NCBI GenBank assembly: GCA_016124615.1
Contig: WGNF01000008.1
Span: 310,001 to 374,000, forward strand
Length of the DNA: 64,000 nucleotides
Direction of reading: 5' to 3'
DNA from: Paracoccaceae bacterium
GTDB lineage: Bacteria; Pseudomonadota; Alphaproteobacteria; Rhodobacterales; Rhodobacteraceae
Shown here: one piece after another, positions 35,646-45,199 of the stretch
Layout of the letters: every line of letters begins with the position of its first letter
Position numbering within the stretch: position 1 is the stretch's first letter
Translations under genes and position numbers: made by a program
Notes under the pieces: generated by a model
Databases searched by the model: none
What the model was told of the DNA's origin: nothing
The model's input: only the letters and a program-made list of their open reading frames with translations

Positions 35646-36992
35646 ATGTTCGAGAAGATCCTGATCGCCAACCGCGGCGAAATTGCGCTCCGCGTCATCC
35701 GGGCCTGCCGCGAGATGGGGATCAAGTCGGTCGCGGTGCATTCCACTGCCGACGCCGACGCGATGCACGTCCGCATGGCCGACGAATCGGTCTGCATCGG
35801 CCCGAACTCTTCGACCGACAGCTATCTGTCGGTCCCGGCCATCGTGTCGGCCTGCGAGATTACGGGCGCCGAGGCGATTCACCCCGGCTATGGCTTCCTC
35901 AGCGAAAACGCCGCCTTCGTGCAGGTGTTGGAAGACCACGCGATTACCTTCATCGGCCCGACCGCGGAACATATCCGCATCATGGGCGACAAGATCACCG
36001 CCAAGGAAACCGCCAAGGCGCTGGGGATTCCGGTGGTTCCGGGATCCGAGGGCGGCGTGCCTGACGTGGCGACGGCGCTGACCGTGGCGGCGCAGATCGG
36101 CTATCCGGTCATCATCAAGGCGACCGCCGGCGGCGGCGGACGCGGCATGAAGGTGGCCAAGGACGCCGCCGAGCTGGAAGTGGCCTTCCGCACCGCCCGC
36201 AGCGAGGCCAAGGCCGCCTTCGGCAACGACGAAGTCTATATGGAGAAATACCTCCAAACCCCGCGCCACATCGAGATTCAGGTGTTCGGCGACGGCAAGG
36301 GCCGCGCCGTGCATCTGGGCGAACGCGATTGCAGCCTGCAACGCCGCCACCAGAAAGTGTTCGAAGAGGCCCCCGGCCCCGTCATCACCCCCGAACAGCG
36401 CGCCCGCATCGGCAAAATCTGCGCCGATGCCGTGGCGAAGATCGGCTACAGCGGCGCAGGCACCATCGAGTTCCTGTTCGAGAACGGCGAATTCTTCTTC
36501 ATCGAGATGAACACCCGCCTGCAGGTCGAACATCCAGTGACCGAGGCGATCTTTGGCGTTGACCTCGTGCGCGAGCAGATCCGCGTGGCCGCCGGGCTGC
36601 CGATGTCCTTCACGCAGGACGATCTGGTGATCAACGGCCACGCCATCGAAGTGCGCATCAACGCCGAAAAGCTGCCCGAATTCGCCCCCCGCCCCGGCAA
36701 GGTGAAGGTGTTCCACGCCCCCGGCGGGCTGGGCGTGCGGATGGATTCGGCGCTTTATGGCGGCTACACGATCCCGCCCTATTACGACAGCCTGATCGGC
36801 AAGCTGATCGTGCATGGCCGCGACCGACCCGAGGCGCTGGCGCGGCTGAACCGGGCCCTGGGCGAGCTGATCATCGACGGCGTGGAAACCACGATCCCGT
36901 TGTTCCATCAGTTGCTGGCCGACCCCGACATCGAGGCCGGGGCCTACAACATCCACTGGCTGGAAAAGTGGCTGGCCAAGACCTACGGCTGA
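35646..36992 (+). CDS. accC: AccC, biotin carboxylase subunit of acetyl-CoA carboxylase
   Basis: Biotin carboxylase uses ATP and bicarbonate to carboxylate biotin on AccB, the committed step of fatty-acid synthesis. The 448-residue protein begins [25 protein letters not shown] and has the ATP-grasp glycine loop [15 protein letters not shown], the ADP-binding and metal motifs [27 protein letters not shown], and the C-terminal [36 protein letters not shown]. Length and order match the family. It overlaps the convergent methyltransferase gene by ten bases at the 3' end. Confidence 0.98.
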   Translation: MFEKILIANRGEIALRVIRACREMGIKSVAVHSTADADAMHVRMADESVCIGPNSSTDSYLSVPAIVSACEITGAEAIHPGYGFLSENAAFVQVLEDHAITFIGPTAEHIRIMGDKITAKETAKALGIPVVPGSEGGVPDVATALTVAAQIGYPVIIKATAGGGGRGMKVAKDAAELEVAFRTARSEAKAAFGNDEVYMEKYLQTPRHIEIQVFGDGKGRAVHLGERDCSLQRRHQKVFEEAPGPVITPEQRARIGKICADAVAKIGYSGAGTIEFLFENGEFFFIEMNTRLQVEHPVTEAIFGVDLVREQIRVAAGLPMSFTQDDLVINGHAIEVRINAEKLPEFAPRPGKVKVFHAPGGLGVRMDSALYGGYTIPPYYDSLIGKLIVHGRDRPEALARLNRALGELIIDGVETTIPLFHQLLADPDIEAGAYNIHWLEKWLAKTYG

Positions 36993-37693
36993 ACCGGGCG
37001 CAGGGCGCAGGTGCCGCGGCGCATGTTGGTGGTGCGGAAATAGTCCCCAACGGCGCCGCGCTGGCCTTCCGGCAGGTCGGTCCAGTCGATCCACGTAATG
37101 TCGTAAAGCAACGCCTCGGCGATGGCCTCCATCGCAAGGAAGCTGGGCACGCCCTTCAGCGCGACCTCCTGCCCGTCGAACTGCGGCACCGCGTTCAGCA
37201 CATTGTCGGTGCGTTCCCGGATCAGCTGTATCATCGGATTCGGACGGGTGTTGAATTCGCTGTCGACGATGACCAGCTTCGGCCGCAGCCTGCGCACAAG
37301 CTGGAACAGGCGAAAATGATCCATCACGTGGTAAAGGATGCCGTAGACCGCGACGACGTCATAGCTGACGCCGCGGGCAATGTCGGCCTCCATCTCGGCG
37401 TAGATGTCGTTGCAGCGCAGTTCGACCCTTGCGCGCAGCGCCGGGTCGGGGAATTCGGGAAAGCGCGCGATCAACTCGGGGCGAGCCTCGACGCCGACGA
37501 CATGGGCGGCGCCCGCGCCCGCCAGCGCGTAGGACCAGCGGCCATCATGCGCGGCAAGGTCCAGCACCCGCGCGCCGCGGATGTCATCGAGGAAGGGCAG
37601 CACGATGTGGGCGTGGCGGTGGTTCATCCGGGCGACCGGACCGCGATGGTCCTTGTAGGCGTCGATCGTGTCGATGAAATCGAAGAAACCCAT
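36983..37693 (-). CDS. Class I SAM-dependent methyltransferase-like protein
   Basis: A 236-residue protein with a SAM-binding Rossmann fold: [39 protein letters not shown] is the motif I-II region ([11 protein letters not shown] with the glycine loop DGRW), and [38 protein letters not shown] is the later strand. The target molecule is unknown. It starts at ATG 37693 ([19 protein letters not shown]); longer frames lack sense. It overlaps accC convergently by ten bases and diverges from aat, from which it is separated by 112 bases. No partner genes suggest a pathway. Confidence 0.78.
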   Translation of the reverse strand: MGFFDFIDTIDAYKDHRGPVARMNHRHAHIVLPFLDDIRGARVLDLAAHDGRWSYALAGAGAAHVVGVEARPELIARFPEFPDPALRARVELRCNDIYAEMEADIARGVSYDVVAVYGILYHVMDHFRLFQLVRRLRPKLVIVDSEFNTRPNPMIQLIRERTDNVLNAVPQFDGQEVALKGVPSFLAMEAIAEALLYDITWIDWTDLPEGQRGAVGDYFRTTNMRRGTCALRPVQP

Positions 37694-37805
37694 TGCGCCG
37701 CCTACTCCAACCCTGCCCGCGTGATCGCGCGGGCCTCTCTGGCGGGCATCACACAGGCAAGGGGTCGGATCGGTCAAGCGCATTCGTGCGGTTGGGGGTG
37801 GTGCC

Positions 37806-38447
37806 GTGGCTGACGCGCTGACCCCCGAGATTCTGCTGGGCGCCTATGCGGCGGGCATCTTTCCGATGGCCGAAAGCCGCGGCGATGACCGCATCCACTG
37901 GATCGACCCGCGGTGGCGCGGAGTTTTCCCCTTGGACAATTTCCACATCTCCCGCTCGCTTGAGCGGCGCATCCGAGCCGGGACTTTCACAATTACCACA
38001 GACCGGGATTTTGCCGGTGTGCTCGACGGCTGCGCCGACCGGCCCGAGACCTGGATCAACGATGAAATCCGGGCGCTGTATCAGGGGTTGCACCGGATCG
38101 GCCACGCCCATTCGCTGGAGGTCTGGCAGGGCGCCGATCTGGTCGGCGGGGTCTATGGCGTGACGCTGGGCGCGGGGTTCTTTGGCGAAAGCATGTTCTC
38201 GCGCCGCACCGACGCCTCGAAAGTGGCGCTGGCCTATCTGGTGTGCCGCTTGCGGGCGGGCGGGTTCCGGCTGTTCGACACGCAGTTCCTGACCGCGCAT
38301 CTCGCCTCGCTGGGGGCGATCGAGATCAGCCGGGCCGAGTATCGCCGCCAGTTGGCCGCCGCGCTGACAAAGCAGGCGGACTTCGACCGGCAGGGCGCGA
38401 TTCCCGCGCCTCAGGGCATCGTGCAGTGCAAGACCCAGACGTCGTAG
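37806..38447 (+). CDS. aat: Leucyl/phenylalanyl-tRNA--protein transferase
   Basis: Aat attaches Leu or Phe to proteins beginning with Lys or Arg, creating N-degrons for ClpS-ClpAP. The 213-residue protein shows LLGAYAAGIFPMAESRGDDRIHWIDPRWRGVFPLDNFHISRSLERRIRAGTF, IRALYQGLHRIGHAHSLEVWQGADLVGGVYGVTLGAGFFGESMFSRRTDASKVALAYL and LFDTQFLTAHLASLGAIEISRAEY, all typical of the family. It starts with GTG. The last 37 bases overlap the 3' end of the DUF2155 gene on the other strand, so the two transcripts are complementary there. Confidence 0.96.
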   Translation: MADALTPEILLGAYAAGIFPMAESRGDDRIHWIDPRWRGVFPLDNFHISRSLERRIRAGTFTITTDRDFAGVLDGCADRPETWINDEIRALYQGLHRIGHAHSLEVWQGADLVGGVYGVTLGAGFFGESMFSRRTDASKVALAYLVCRLRAGGFRLFDTQFLTAHLASLGAIEISRAEYRRQLAAALTKQADFDRQGAIPAPQGIVQCKTQTS

Positions 38448-38950
38448 CGTGCCGAATCGAGCGGGTTCAGCGCCGGGCTTGAAGCGATCATCCAGCCCTC
38501 GAAGATCGGATCGGTGACCAGACTGTCGTGGATGGTCAGGTAGGCGTAGGCGTTGCTGGCCGGATCGCTGATCGGATAGCGGCAATCGCCCAGCGTCACG
38601 GTGATGCGACCCTGCGTCTTGCTTTCGCCGCGCTTCAGCGTCAGGTCCACCGTCTCGCCCGAGATCTTGTCGAGCCAGCGCACCACGACGCCGGGCGCCT
38701 CGGCCACCTGGTCGGTCGTGGTGGTGGTCGTCGTCGCGCCGGGCACCGTCGCGGGCGGCGCGGGGGCGGCCGGCGGCTGGGTCTGATCCTGCTGCGGCGC
38801 GGGCGTCACCGGCGCCAGATTATCCTGCGGTTTCAGCGCGTTGAGCGGCTGCATCTGGATGACGTCGGGATTGGTCCCGGTCCCCGCGGTCTGCGCAGCC
38901 GCCGCCCCGGCGGCGCAACACGCCAGCGCCAGCATCAGCGCCCGGGTCAT
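38411..38950 (-). CDS. Secreted DUF2155 domain-containing protein
   Basis: A 179-residue exported protein. A signal peptide (MTRALMLALACCAAGAAAAQ) is followed by a Pro/Gln/Thr-rich low-complexity linker (APVTPAPQQDQTQPPAAPAPPATVPG and a run of Thr). The DUF2155 domain then spans about residues 85-179, with VVRWLDKISGETVDLTLKRGES, LGDCRYPISDPASNAYAYLTI and SPALNPLDSARYDVWVLHC. DUF2155 proteins are alphaproteobacterial and of unknown function; two Cys in the domain could pair. The start overlaps mlaD by four bases, so it belongs to an NDUFA12-mlaD-DUF2155 operon. It overlaps the convergent aat gene by 37 bases. Confidence 0.88.
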   Translation of the reverse strand: MTRALMLALACCAAGAAAAQTAGTGTNPDVIQMQPLNALKPQDNLAPVTPAPQQDQTQPPAAPAPPATVPGATTTTTTTDQVAEAPGVVVRWLDKISGETVDLTLKRGESKTQGRITVTLGDCRYPISDPASNAYAYLTIHDSLVTDPIFEGWMIASSPALNPLDSARYDVWVLHCTMP

Positions 38951-39441
38951 GGCGACGGCGTGCCGGTCGCCCCTGCGGCGTCCGGCTTTGGCGTGCCACC
39001 CTGCCCCGAGACGAATTTCATCAGAAGCGAGATCAGGCTGACGGAACCCTGCGTATCCTCGATGCGGTCGCCGGGCTTGAGGTTGTCGGGCGAGCCGCCG
39101 GGAACAATCTCGACGAAGTTGCCGCCCAGCAGCCCCTCTTGCGAGATCAGGATGGCGCTGTCGTCGGGCAACGCGATGTTCTTCTTCACGTCGATGGTGG
39201 CGTCGGCGAAGTAGGTCTTGGGGTTCAGGTCAAGCGCCGTGATGGTGCCGACCTTGACGCCCGCCAGCTTCACATCGGTGCCGACGCTGATCCCCTCGAC
39301 CGAGCGGAACGAGGCGACCAGCGGATAGGTGCCGCCGGTACGCTTGGCGTAACCGGTTGCCTGCGCTGCGAAAAGGACGAATCCCGCCGCCGCTGCCAGC
39401 ACCAGACCGCCGACGATGACTTCTGCCGCGTTCTCGGCCAT
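38947..39441 (-). CDS. mlaD: MlaD, substrate-binding component of the phospholipid-transport system
   Basis: MlaD is a membrane-anchored MCE-domain protein that forms the periplasmic hexamer of the Mla ABC transporter, keeping outer-membrane lipid asymmetry. The 164-residue protein has one N-terminal helix (AEVIVGGLVLAAAAGFVLFAA, about residues 6-26). The MCE domain follows: YPLVASFRSVEGISVGTDVKLAGVKVGTITALDL and YFADATIDVKKNIALPDDSAILISQEGLLGGNFVEIVPGGSPDNLKPGDRI. ATG 39441 gives the usual start. MlaE, MlaF and MlaC are not in this window. It lies between NDUFA12 and DUF2155 in a tight operon. Confidence 0.95.
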   Translation of the reverse strand: MAENAAEVIVGGLVLAAAAGFVLFAAQATGYAKRTGGTYPLVASFRSVEGISVGTDVKLAGVKVGTITALDLNPKTYFADATIDVKKNIALPDDSAILISQEGLLGGNFVEIVPGGSPDNLKPGDRIEDTQGSVSLISLLMKFVSGQGGTPKPDAAGATGTPSP

Positions 39442-39448
39442 GCTCAGG

Positions 39449-39823
39449 TCACTCCGGCTGCCAGGCCTCGTAATCGCTCCGCGCGACGGGCGCTTCGCGA
39501 CGGATCGAGCCGGGCGGAACATAGGCGAGCATCGTGCCGGTCAGGTTTTCCTGATGCGGCTTTTCCCAGGCCCGGTGCGCCAGCGGCGCGGTGGTCGGCG
39601 GCTGATCCCAGGTGAAGTGCAGCCAGCCGTGCCAGTCGGGCGAAACGCGGCTTGCCTCGCTTTCGCCGTTGAAGATCACCCAGCGGCGTTTGGCGTCGCG
39701 GGTCTGGTAGAAGATGTTGCCCTGATCATCCTCGCCCACCCGGACGCCGTTGCGCCAGGTGTAAATCTGGGTGCCCAGCGTCTGGCTGTTCCACCAGGTC
39801 AGAAGGCGCTTCAGGAATTCCAT
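39449..39823 (-). CDS. NADH:ubiquinone oxidoreductase subunit NDUFA12
   Basis: This 124-residue protein is the bacterial homologue of NDUFA12 (B17.2), an accessory subunit of complex I conserved from alphaproteobacteria to mitochondria. Family features are [61 protein letters not shown] and the C-terminal [23 protein letters not shown]. It begins at ATG 39823 and is followed by mlaD after seven bases. This arrangement, separate from the main nuo operon, is common in Rhodobacterales. Confidence 0.95.
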   Translation of the reverse strand: MEFLKRLLTWWNSQTLGTQIYTWRNGVRVGEDDQGNIFYQTRDAKRRWVIFNGESEASRVSPDWHGWLHFTWDQPPTTAPLAHRAWEKPHQENLTGTMLAYVPPGSIRREAPVARSDYEAWQPE

Positions 39824-40003
39824 CGAAATCCTCCGGGGTGGTTTGCCCTCATATGGACCAAGGGCGCGGCGAGGTCCAGTGCTTCCGGTCCGCCGTCGCC
39901 ATGCTGTGACCGGATGTGCAAGAGCTTGCCGAAACCGGAAGGGCGCGCGGCGGGATCCGGCGGAACGGGGCGCAAGGGGTTGGGAAGGCTGGAAAAAGGG
40001 CGC

Positions 40004-40050
40004 ACCGTTTTCATACCGTTTTTACACCGATTTCGCACCGCATGCGGTGC
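40004..40050. repeat. Phased ACCG repeats ending in a 16-bp palindrome
   Basis: The tetramer ACCG occurs at 40004, 40015, 40026 and 40037, exactly 11 bases apart, each followed by a T-rich spacer except the last. The last unit forms part of the perfect palindrome GCACCGCATGCGGTGC (40035-40050), which ends six bases from the stop of the first amidase gene. Eleven-base phasing places the units on one face of the helix, as expected for a protein array. It lies between NDUFA12 and the amidase genes, all on the minus strand. Function unknown. Confidence 0.6.
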
Positions 40051-40055
40051 CGCTT

Positions 40056-41468
40056 TTACAGGCCGGGCGGGCGACGTTCGGGCCAGTCGGTGGCGCGGTG
40101 GTAGGCCTGACCGAGGCGCAGGATGGCGCGGTCGGCGCCGCGCGGGCCGAAAAGCTGCATCCCCATCGGCAGGCCATTGGCGCCGAAGCCCGCCGGGATC
40201 GCCAGGGCCGGAAGCCCGACGAGGCTGGGCGGGATCACGACCTCCATCCAGCGGTGGTAGGTATCCATCGGCTGGCCGTTGATGGTTTCCGGATAGCGCC
40301 AGTCCGCCGGGAACGGCCAGACCTGCGCCGCGGGCAGCACGAGCGCATCATAGGTTTCGAACAGGGTCGCGAGGGTGGCGAACCACTGCGAGCGGATGAC
40401 GGACGCGGTCCAGACCTCGGCCGCGGTCAGGGCCATGCCGCGCTCGATTTCCCAGATCATCTCGGGCTTCAGCAGGGCGCGGGTTTTCGGGTCGTTGTAA
40501 AGCGCGGCCTTGGTGCCCGCGTTGGCAAAGCCGCGCAGCGCCATCCAGCTATCCCAAAGCTGCGTCGCGGGCATCGGCGGGGCGACAGGTTCGACATGGG
40601 CGCCCAGCGCGGTGAAGGTGCCAAGCGCGGATTCGCACAGCGCGAGGATGCCGGGTTCCATCGGATAGGCACCGCCCCAGTCGGCCAGCCAGCCGATGCG
40701 GGCGCCCTTCGGGTCGGTATCAAGGTCGTCGGCGAAGGGCTCGGTCGGGCGGAAGTGCGGAAAGCCCGGCTCTGGCCCCGCCATCACCTGTAGCAGGCGG
40801 GCGATATCCTCGACGTTGCGCGCCATCGGGCCTTCGGTGGAAATCTGGTTCAGGAAGGTCTCGCCGACCGGATCGCCGGGGATCAGGCCAAAGCTGGGCC
40901 GGAAGCCGTAGATGTTGCAGAAGGCGGCGGGGTTGCGCAGGCTGCCCATCGTGTCAGAGCCATCGGCGACCGGCACGAGGCGCGCGGCAAGGGCCGCCGC
41001 GGCACCGCCGGAAGAGCCGCCCGCGGTGCGCGTCAGATCGTAGGGGTTCAGCGTGGTGCCGTGGACCGGGTTGAAGCTGTGCGATCCCAGGCCGAATTCG
41101 GGCGTGTTGGTCTTGCCGATGAAGATCGCCCCGGCGGCGCGCAGGCGGGCGGCCAGCAGATCGTCTTTCGGCGCCACATAACCGGCGAAAATGGGCGAGC
41201 CGGAGGTGGTGGGCAGGCCCTGCACATCGACGAGGTTCTTCACCGCGAAGGGCAGGCCGTGCAGCCAGCCCTTGCGCGGGGCGGCGTCGGCGGCTTTCGC
41301 CTCGGCCAGCAGGTCGGCGCGGGGTTGCAGTTCGATGATGGCGTTGACGGCGGGGTTCACCGCGTCGATGCGGTCGAGATGCGCGGTCATCACCTCGACC
41401 GCCGTCGTCTCGCCGTTCGCGAGCCGGGTGGCGAGGGTGGTGGCGGAAAGGCTGGTAAGGTCGGTCAT
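40056..41468 (-). CDS. Amidase (amidase signature family)
   Basis: A 470-residue hydrolase of the amidase-signature family, which cleaves carboxamides with a Ser-cisSer-Lys triad. The catalytic Lys lies in LPFAVKNLVDVQGLPTTSGS. The Gly/Ser-rich signature is TAGGSSGGAAAALAARLVPVADGSDTMGSLRNPAAFCNIYGFRPS, with both catalytic serines. Further conserved blocks include VGETFLNQISTEGPMARNVEDIARLL and GLPALAIPAGFGANGLPMGMQL. The substrate is not predictable; members include indoleacetamide, malonamide and peptide amidases. It starts three bases after the stop of a second amidase, so the pair forms an operon. Confidence 0.9.
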   Translation of the reverse strand: MTDLTSLSATTLATRLANGETTAVEVMTAHLDRIDAVNPAVNAIIELQPRADLLAEAKAADAAPRKGWLHGLPFAVKNLVDVQGLPTTSGSPIFAGYVAPKDDLLAARLRAAGAIFIGKTNTPEFGLGSHSFNPVHGTTLNPYDLTRTAGGSSGGAAAALAARLVPVADGSDTMGSLRNPAAFCNIYGFRPSFGLIPGDPVGETFLNQISTEGPMARNVEDIARLLQVMAGPEPGFPHFRPTEPFADDLDTDPKGARIGWLADWGGAYPMEPGILALCESALGTFTALGAHVEPVAPPMPATQLWDSWMALRGFANAGTKAALYNDPKTRALLKPEMIWEIERGMALTAAEVWTASVIRSQWFATLATLFETYDALVLPAAQVWPFPADWRYPETINGQPMDTYHRWMEVVIPPSLVGLPALAIPAGFGANGLPMGMQLFGPRGADRAILRLGQAYHRATDWPERRPPGL

Positions 41469-41471
41469 GGG

Positions 41472-42905
41472 TCACACATGCAAGGGGGCGCGGCGGGCGG
41501 CCCAGGGGGCGGCGGCTTCAATCTCGGCGCACAGCGCGATCAGTTCCTCGTCGGCGCCGAAGCGGGCGGCGAGGTGGATGCCGATCGGCAGGCCCTCGGC
41601 CGTCATATGCAGCGGCAGCGAAGCGGCGGGCTGGCCCGAGGCGTTGAAGGCAGCGCAGAAGGGGGAATAGGCAAAGACCCCCTCGGGGCCGATGCGGAAG
41701 GCCACGTAATCCTCTGTGTCGTGGGCGAAGCGGCCGATCCTGGCAGGCGGTTCGGCGAGGGTGGCGGTCAGCAGGATATCCCAGGGCTCGAAGAAGGCAG
41801 CCATCTCGCGGCCATAGGCGTGAACCTGACCCACCGCCTCCAGATAACGCTCACCCGGGATGGTGGCGGCATGGGCGATGGCGCCACGGGTGACGCCCTC
41901 GACCTCGGCCGGGTCAACGGCGCGGCCGTTCAGGGTCTTGTGGACGGACAGCGCGGCGCCACAGGCGACGATATCGGTCCAGGCCCGCATCATGCCCAAG
42001 GTGTCGGCCTCGGGGCGTGCGTGTTCGATATGGTGGCCGAGGCTGGCGAGCAGTTGTGCGGCCTGATGGACAACCGCCTTGCAGTCGGGGTGGATCGGGT
42101 CACCGGTCAGGGTGGTTTCGCACAACGCCACGCGCAGGCGGCGCGGCGGGCGGGTGATGGCGGCGGCGTGGCCGCGGCCCAGCGGTGGCGCCCAATAAGG
42201 GGCGCCAAGGTCGGCACCCTCACAGGCGTCGAGGAAATAGGCGGTGTCGCGCACCGAGGTGGTCAGGAACCCGTCGATTGCCATGCCGGCCCAGCCCTCG
42301 CCCGCGTAGGGGCCATCGGGCAGGCGGGCGCGGGTGGGCTTGAAGCCGAAGAGGCCGCAGGAGGAGGCCGGGATACGGACGGAACCGCCACCATCCGAGC
42401 CATGCGCGGCGGCGACGATGCCCGCGGCGACCGCCGCCCCTGCCCCGCCGGACGAGCCGCCGGGGGTGCGATCCAGCGCCCAGGGGTTGCGGGTGGGGCC
42501 GCCGTAGACGGCGGATTCGGTCGCCGGGCCGATGCCGCCCTCGGGCGCGGTGGTGCGCCCGAAGCTAACGACGCCGGTGGCGCGGATGCGCTGGTAGATC
42601 GCCGAATCGCGGCCATAGCGGGTGTTGGCGCAAAGCCGCGAGCCGCTGTTCGACGGGAAATCGACCGCCTCGCAACCGAGGTCTTTCAACAGGAACGGCA
42701 CGCCGCGAAACGGGCCACGCGGCAGGCCGTCGCGGATCGCCTTGCGGGCGATATGCTCCTGGATCAGCACCACGGCGTTCAGCTGCGGGTTCAGCCGTTC
42801 CACCGCCTCCAGCGCCGAATCGAGCAGTTCGTCGGGGCTGACCTCGCCGCGCGCCACCAGCGCCGCCTGCGCGGTTGCGTCCATCGTTCCATAGCCTTCG
42901 ATCAT
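41472..42905 (-). CDS. Amidase (amidase signature family)
   Basis: A second amidase-signature enzyme of 477 residues. Lys in [25 protein letters not shown] and the signature [51 protein letters not shown] supply the triad. The end, [33 protein letters not shown], is also family-typical. ATG 42905 is chosen because GGAGGG lies upstream and the longer frame enters the riboswitch region. It precedes the other amidase by three bases. The two enzymes are clearly different in sequence, so this is not a recent duplication. Substrate unknown. Confidence 0.9.
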   Translation of the reverse strand: MIEGYGTMDATAQAALVARGEVSPDELLDSALEAVERLNPQLNAVVLIQEHIARKAIRDGLPRGPFRGVPFLLKDLGCEAVDFPSNSGSRLCANTRYGRDSAIYQRIRATGVVSFGRTTAPEGGIGPATESAVYGGPTRNPWALDRTPGGSSGGAGAAVAAGIVAAAHGSDGGGSVRIPASSCGLFGFKPTRARLPDGPYAGEGWAGMAIDGFLTTSVRDTAYFLDACEGADLGAPYWAPPLGRGHAAAITRPPRRLRVALCETTLTGDPIHPDCKAVVHQAAQLLASLGHHIEHARPEADTLGMMRAWTDIVACGAALSVHKTLNGRAVDPAEVEGVTRGAIAHAATIPGERYLEAVGQVHAYGREMAAFFEPWDILLTATLAEPPARIGRFAHDTEDYVAFRIGPEGVFAYSPFCAAFNASGQPAASLPLHMTAEGLPIGIHLAARFGADEELIALCAEIEAAAPWAARRAPLHV

Positions 42906-43048
42906 CGCGCCCTCCGTTCCTCTGGCGGCGAGCCTAAGGGCCGGGGCCGCGGTGTCCATGCCAAAGGCGGCGCAAAGGTCGTTTTTGCGGCACGGCGGCG
43001 GGAAGCGACACCCCGGCGCGCGACGGCGACGGCGGCGATAACGGGCGC

Positions 43049-43076
43049 TTGACAGGCGCGTGATTTGGACTAGGCA
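43049..43076 (+). promoter_or_regulatory. Promoter for the cobalamin-uptake operon
   Basis: A perfect -35 element TTGACA at 43049-43054 is followed after 16 bases by TAGGCA at 43071-43076, just before the riboswitch. The position fits the start of the riboswitch-controlled transcript. Confidence 0.55.
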
Positions 43077-43084
43077 AGGGGGGC

Positions 43085-43260
43085 TTCGGTTCCGGGCTTT
43101 GCCGTCCGGGTCCAAAAGGGAATGCGGTGCGGCCTCGGACGGGGCCAACTCCGCGGCTGCCCCCGCAACTGTAAGCGGCGAGCGACGGCTGACGATGCCA
43201 CTGGGGAAACCCGGGAAGGCCAGCCCGAGCGAAGACCCGCGAGCCAGGAGACCTGCCGAA
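43085..43260 (+). ncRNA. Cobalamin riboswitch
   Basis: The region carries the conserved blocks of the cobalamin (AdoCbl) riboswitch in order: TCGGTTCCGG at the start, GGGAATGCGGTG, the core CTGCCCCCGCAACTGTAAGC, CCACTGGGGAAACCCGGGAAG, and the B12 box GCCAGGAGACCTGCC near 43243-43257. The next gene is a TonB-dependent receptor of the BtuB type, followed by a BtuF/C/D transporter. So the element should shut off vitamin B12 uptake when adenosylcobalamin is plentiful. About 150 bases separate the B12 box from the btuB start, enough for an expression platform. Confidence 0.94.
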
Positions 43261-43408
43261 GTGATCACCCTCTCCGGGCGCGGGGCGCGCCTTGGAAGCG
43301 GTTGTCCGCAGTGGTGACGCTTCACCGTCTGCGGCGGGCCCCTGCCCTCCAAAGACCGACCCAGGACTGGCGTGGGGCAGCCCCCCGCGCATCGGAAGGC
43401 ATGAAACG

Positions 43409-45199
43409 ATGCGTTTTCTTCTTCTCTCCGCGCTCGCGGTGGCACCGGTTGCCGCTACGGCGCAAAGTTTCGATCTGGGCGAGATCGTGGTCTCGCCCAA
43501 TCTGGAACCCACGGCGCTGAACAAGGTCGGCGCCACGGTGGATGTGGTGGGCACCACCGCGTTGCAGGACGCGGCGCAGGGCAGCGTGGTGAATGCGCTG
43601 GCCTATCAGCCGGGCATCACCATCACGCCCAAGGGCGGCGTCGGGCAGCAGGCCTATGTCTCGGTCCGCGGCGCGCCCAGCTTTGACGTGGCGGTGCTGG
43701 TGGACGGGATCGACGTCACCGACCCCTCGGGCCCGCAGGTGTCGTTCGACTTCGGCCACCTGGGCACCGCCGGGATCCAGAGCATCGAGGTGCTGAAGGG
43801 CTCGCAATCGGCGCTTTACGGGTCGTCGGCGGTGGGCGGCGTGATCGACATCACCAGCCGCCACGCGACCGAGGACGGGGTGCATTATTACACCGCCGCC
43901 GAGGTGGGCAGCCACAAGACCGCCAACCTCAGCTTCGCCACCACGGTGAAGACCAAGGACAGCGATCTGGCGGTGACGCTCAGCCATACTGGCACCAGCG
44001 GCACGGTGGGCCTTACCGGCGCCACGTCGAACGGGCTGGACGACGGCTACTGGTCGAACCGCATCGCGATGAACGGCAGCCACACCTTTGCCAACGGGGT
44101 GAAGCTGGGCTTTGCCGGCTTTGCCGAGGCGAACCACGGCGAATACGACCCTGCCGCCGGGACGGCCGTCACCGCCGCGCAGAAGGGCGACACCGCCGCG
44201 CTGCGGGTCTATGCCGAATTCACCACCGGCGCGGTGGAAAACACGATTTCCGCCACCGTGTTCCGCAACGCGCGCGATTACGACCGGTCGGACTACGGGC
44301 TTTATGCCCTGACCGGCACCCGGCAAAAGCTGGCCTATCAGGGCGCCATCAGCCTTGGTGCCAAGACCCGGCTGGTGTTCGGCGCCGACGCCACGCGCGA
44401 GACCTATGCCGACAATTACGGCACCACGATCGACCGCCGCATCCAGGGCGTGTTCAGCGAACTCAGCTACAGCCCGACCGACAAGGTCGACCTGACCGCC
44501 TCGCTGCGCGACGACCACCAGACCGCGTTCGGCAATGCCGTCACCGGCCGCCTTGCCGTCGCATGGCGGCCGAGCGCTGATGTGACCGTGCGCGCATCGG
44601 CGGGCACCGGGTTCCGTGCGCCGTCGCCCTATGAGCTTTACGCGCCTTACGGCACCGGCAACCCCAACCTGACGCCGGAAAAGAGCCAGAGCCTTGATTT
44701 CGGCGTGGAAAAGCGGTTCGGCGCCGACAGCTACCTGCGCGCCACCGCGTTCTGGCTGCAGGCGCATAACCTGATCGACTTCGACAACACGACCTATGCC
44801 TATTTCCAGGCCCCCGGCACCTCGCGCCGCCAGGGCATCGAACTGGAGGGGCAGACCAAGCTGGGCGCCGCCACGCTGACCGCCGCCTATACCTACACCG
44901 ACAGCGCCGCGAGCGCGACGACAAGCTGGGCCGCCGTGCCGCGCCATGCGCTGGCGCTGACGCTGAGCGCACCGCTGACGGCCAAGCTGACCGGGTCGCT
45001 GTCAAGCCTGTCCGGCATCGCGCGGCCGAACGGCATGGCGGATTACACCGTGGTGGGCGCGGGGCTGGGCTATGCGCTGACCGACCGGGTCGAGGCTTAC
45101 CTGCGCGTGGAAAACCTGTTCAATGCCAAGTATCAGCTGGTGCAGAACTACGCGGCAGCGGGGCGGTCGGTCTATGTGGGGATCCGTGCGGATTTCTGA
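43409..45199 (+). CDS. btuB: TonB-dependent receptor, BtuB-like (cobalamin)
   Basis: An outer-membrane receptor of 596 residues that binds corrinoids and imports them using TonB energy. The signal peptide is MRFLLLSALAVAPVAATAQS. A TonB-box-like EIVVSPN follows. The plug domain is visible in NALAYQPGITITPKGGVGQQAYVSVRGAPSFDVAVLVDGIDVTDPSGPQ and IEVLKGSQSALYGSSAVGGVIDI, and a long beta-barrel ends with the terminal Phe of GIRADF. The cobalamin riboswitch directly upstream identifies the substrate. ATG 43409 is the start that gives a signal peptide; other in-frame starts lie in the riboswitch platform. Its end overlaps btuF. Confidence 0.94.
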   Translation: MRFLLLSALAVAPVAATAQSFDLGEIVVSPNLEPTALNKVGATVDVVGTTALQDAAQGSVVNALAYQPGITITPKGGVGQQAYVSVRGAPSFDVAVLVDGIDVTDPSGPQVSFDFGHLGTAGIQSIEVLKGSQSALYGSSAVGGVIDITSRHATEDGVHYYTAAEVGSHKTANLSFATTVKTKDSDLAVTLSHTGTSGTVGLTGATSNGLDDGYWSNRIAMNGSHTFANGVKLGFAGFAEANHGEYDPAAGTAVTAAQKGDTAALRVYAEFTTGAVENTISATVFRNARDYDRSDYGLYALTGTRQKLAYQGAISLGAKTRLVFGADATRETYADNYGTTIDRRIQGVFSELSYSPTDKVDLTASLRDDHQTAFGNAVTGRLAVAWRPSADVTVRASAGTGFRAPSPYELYAPYGTGNPNLTPEKSQSLDFGVEKRFGADSYLRATAFWLQAHNLIDFDNTTYAYFQAPGTSRRQGIELEGQTKLGAATLTAAYTYTDSAASATTSWAAVPRHALALTLSAPLTAKLTGSLSSLSGIARPNGMADYTVVGAGLGYALTDRVEAYLRVENLFNAKYQLVQNYAAAGRSVYVGIRADF

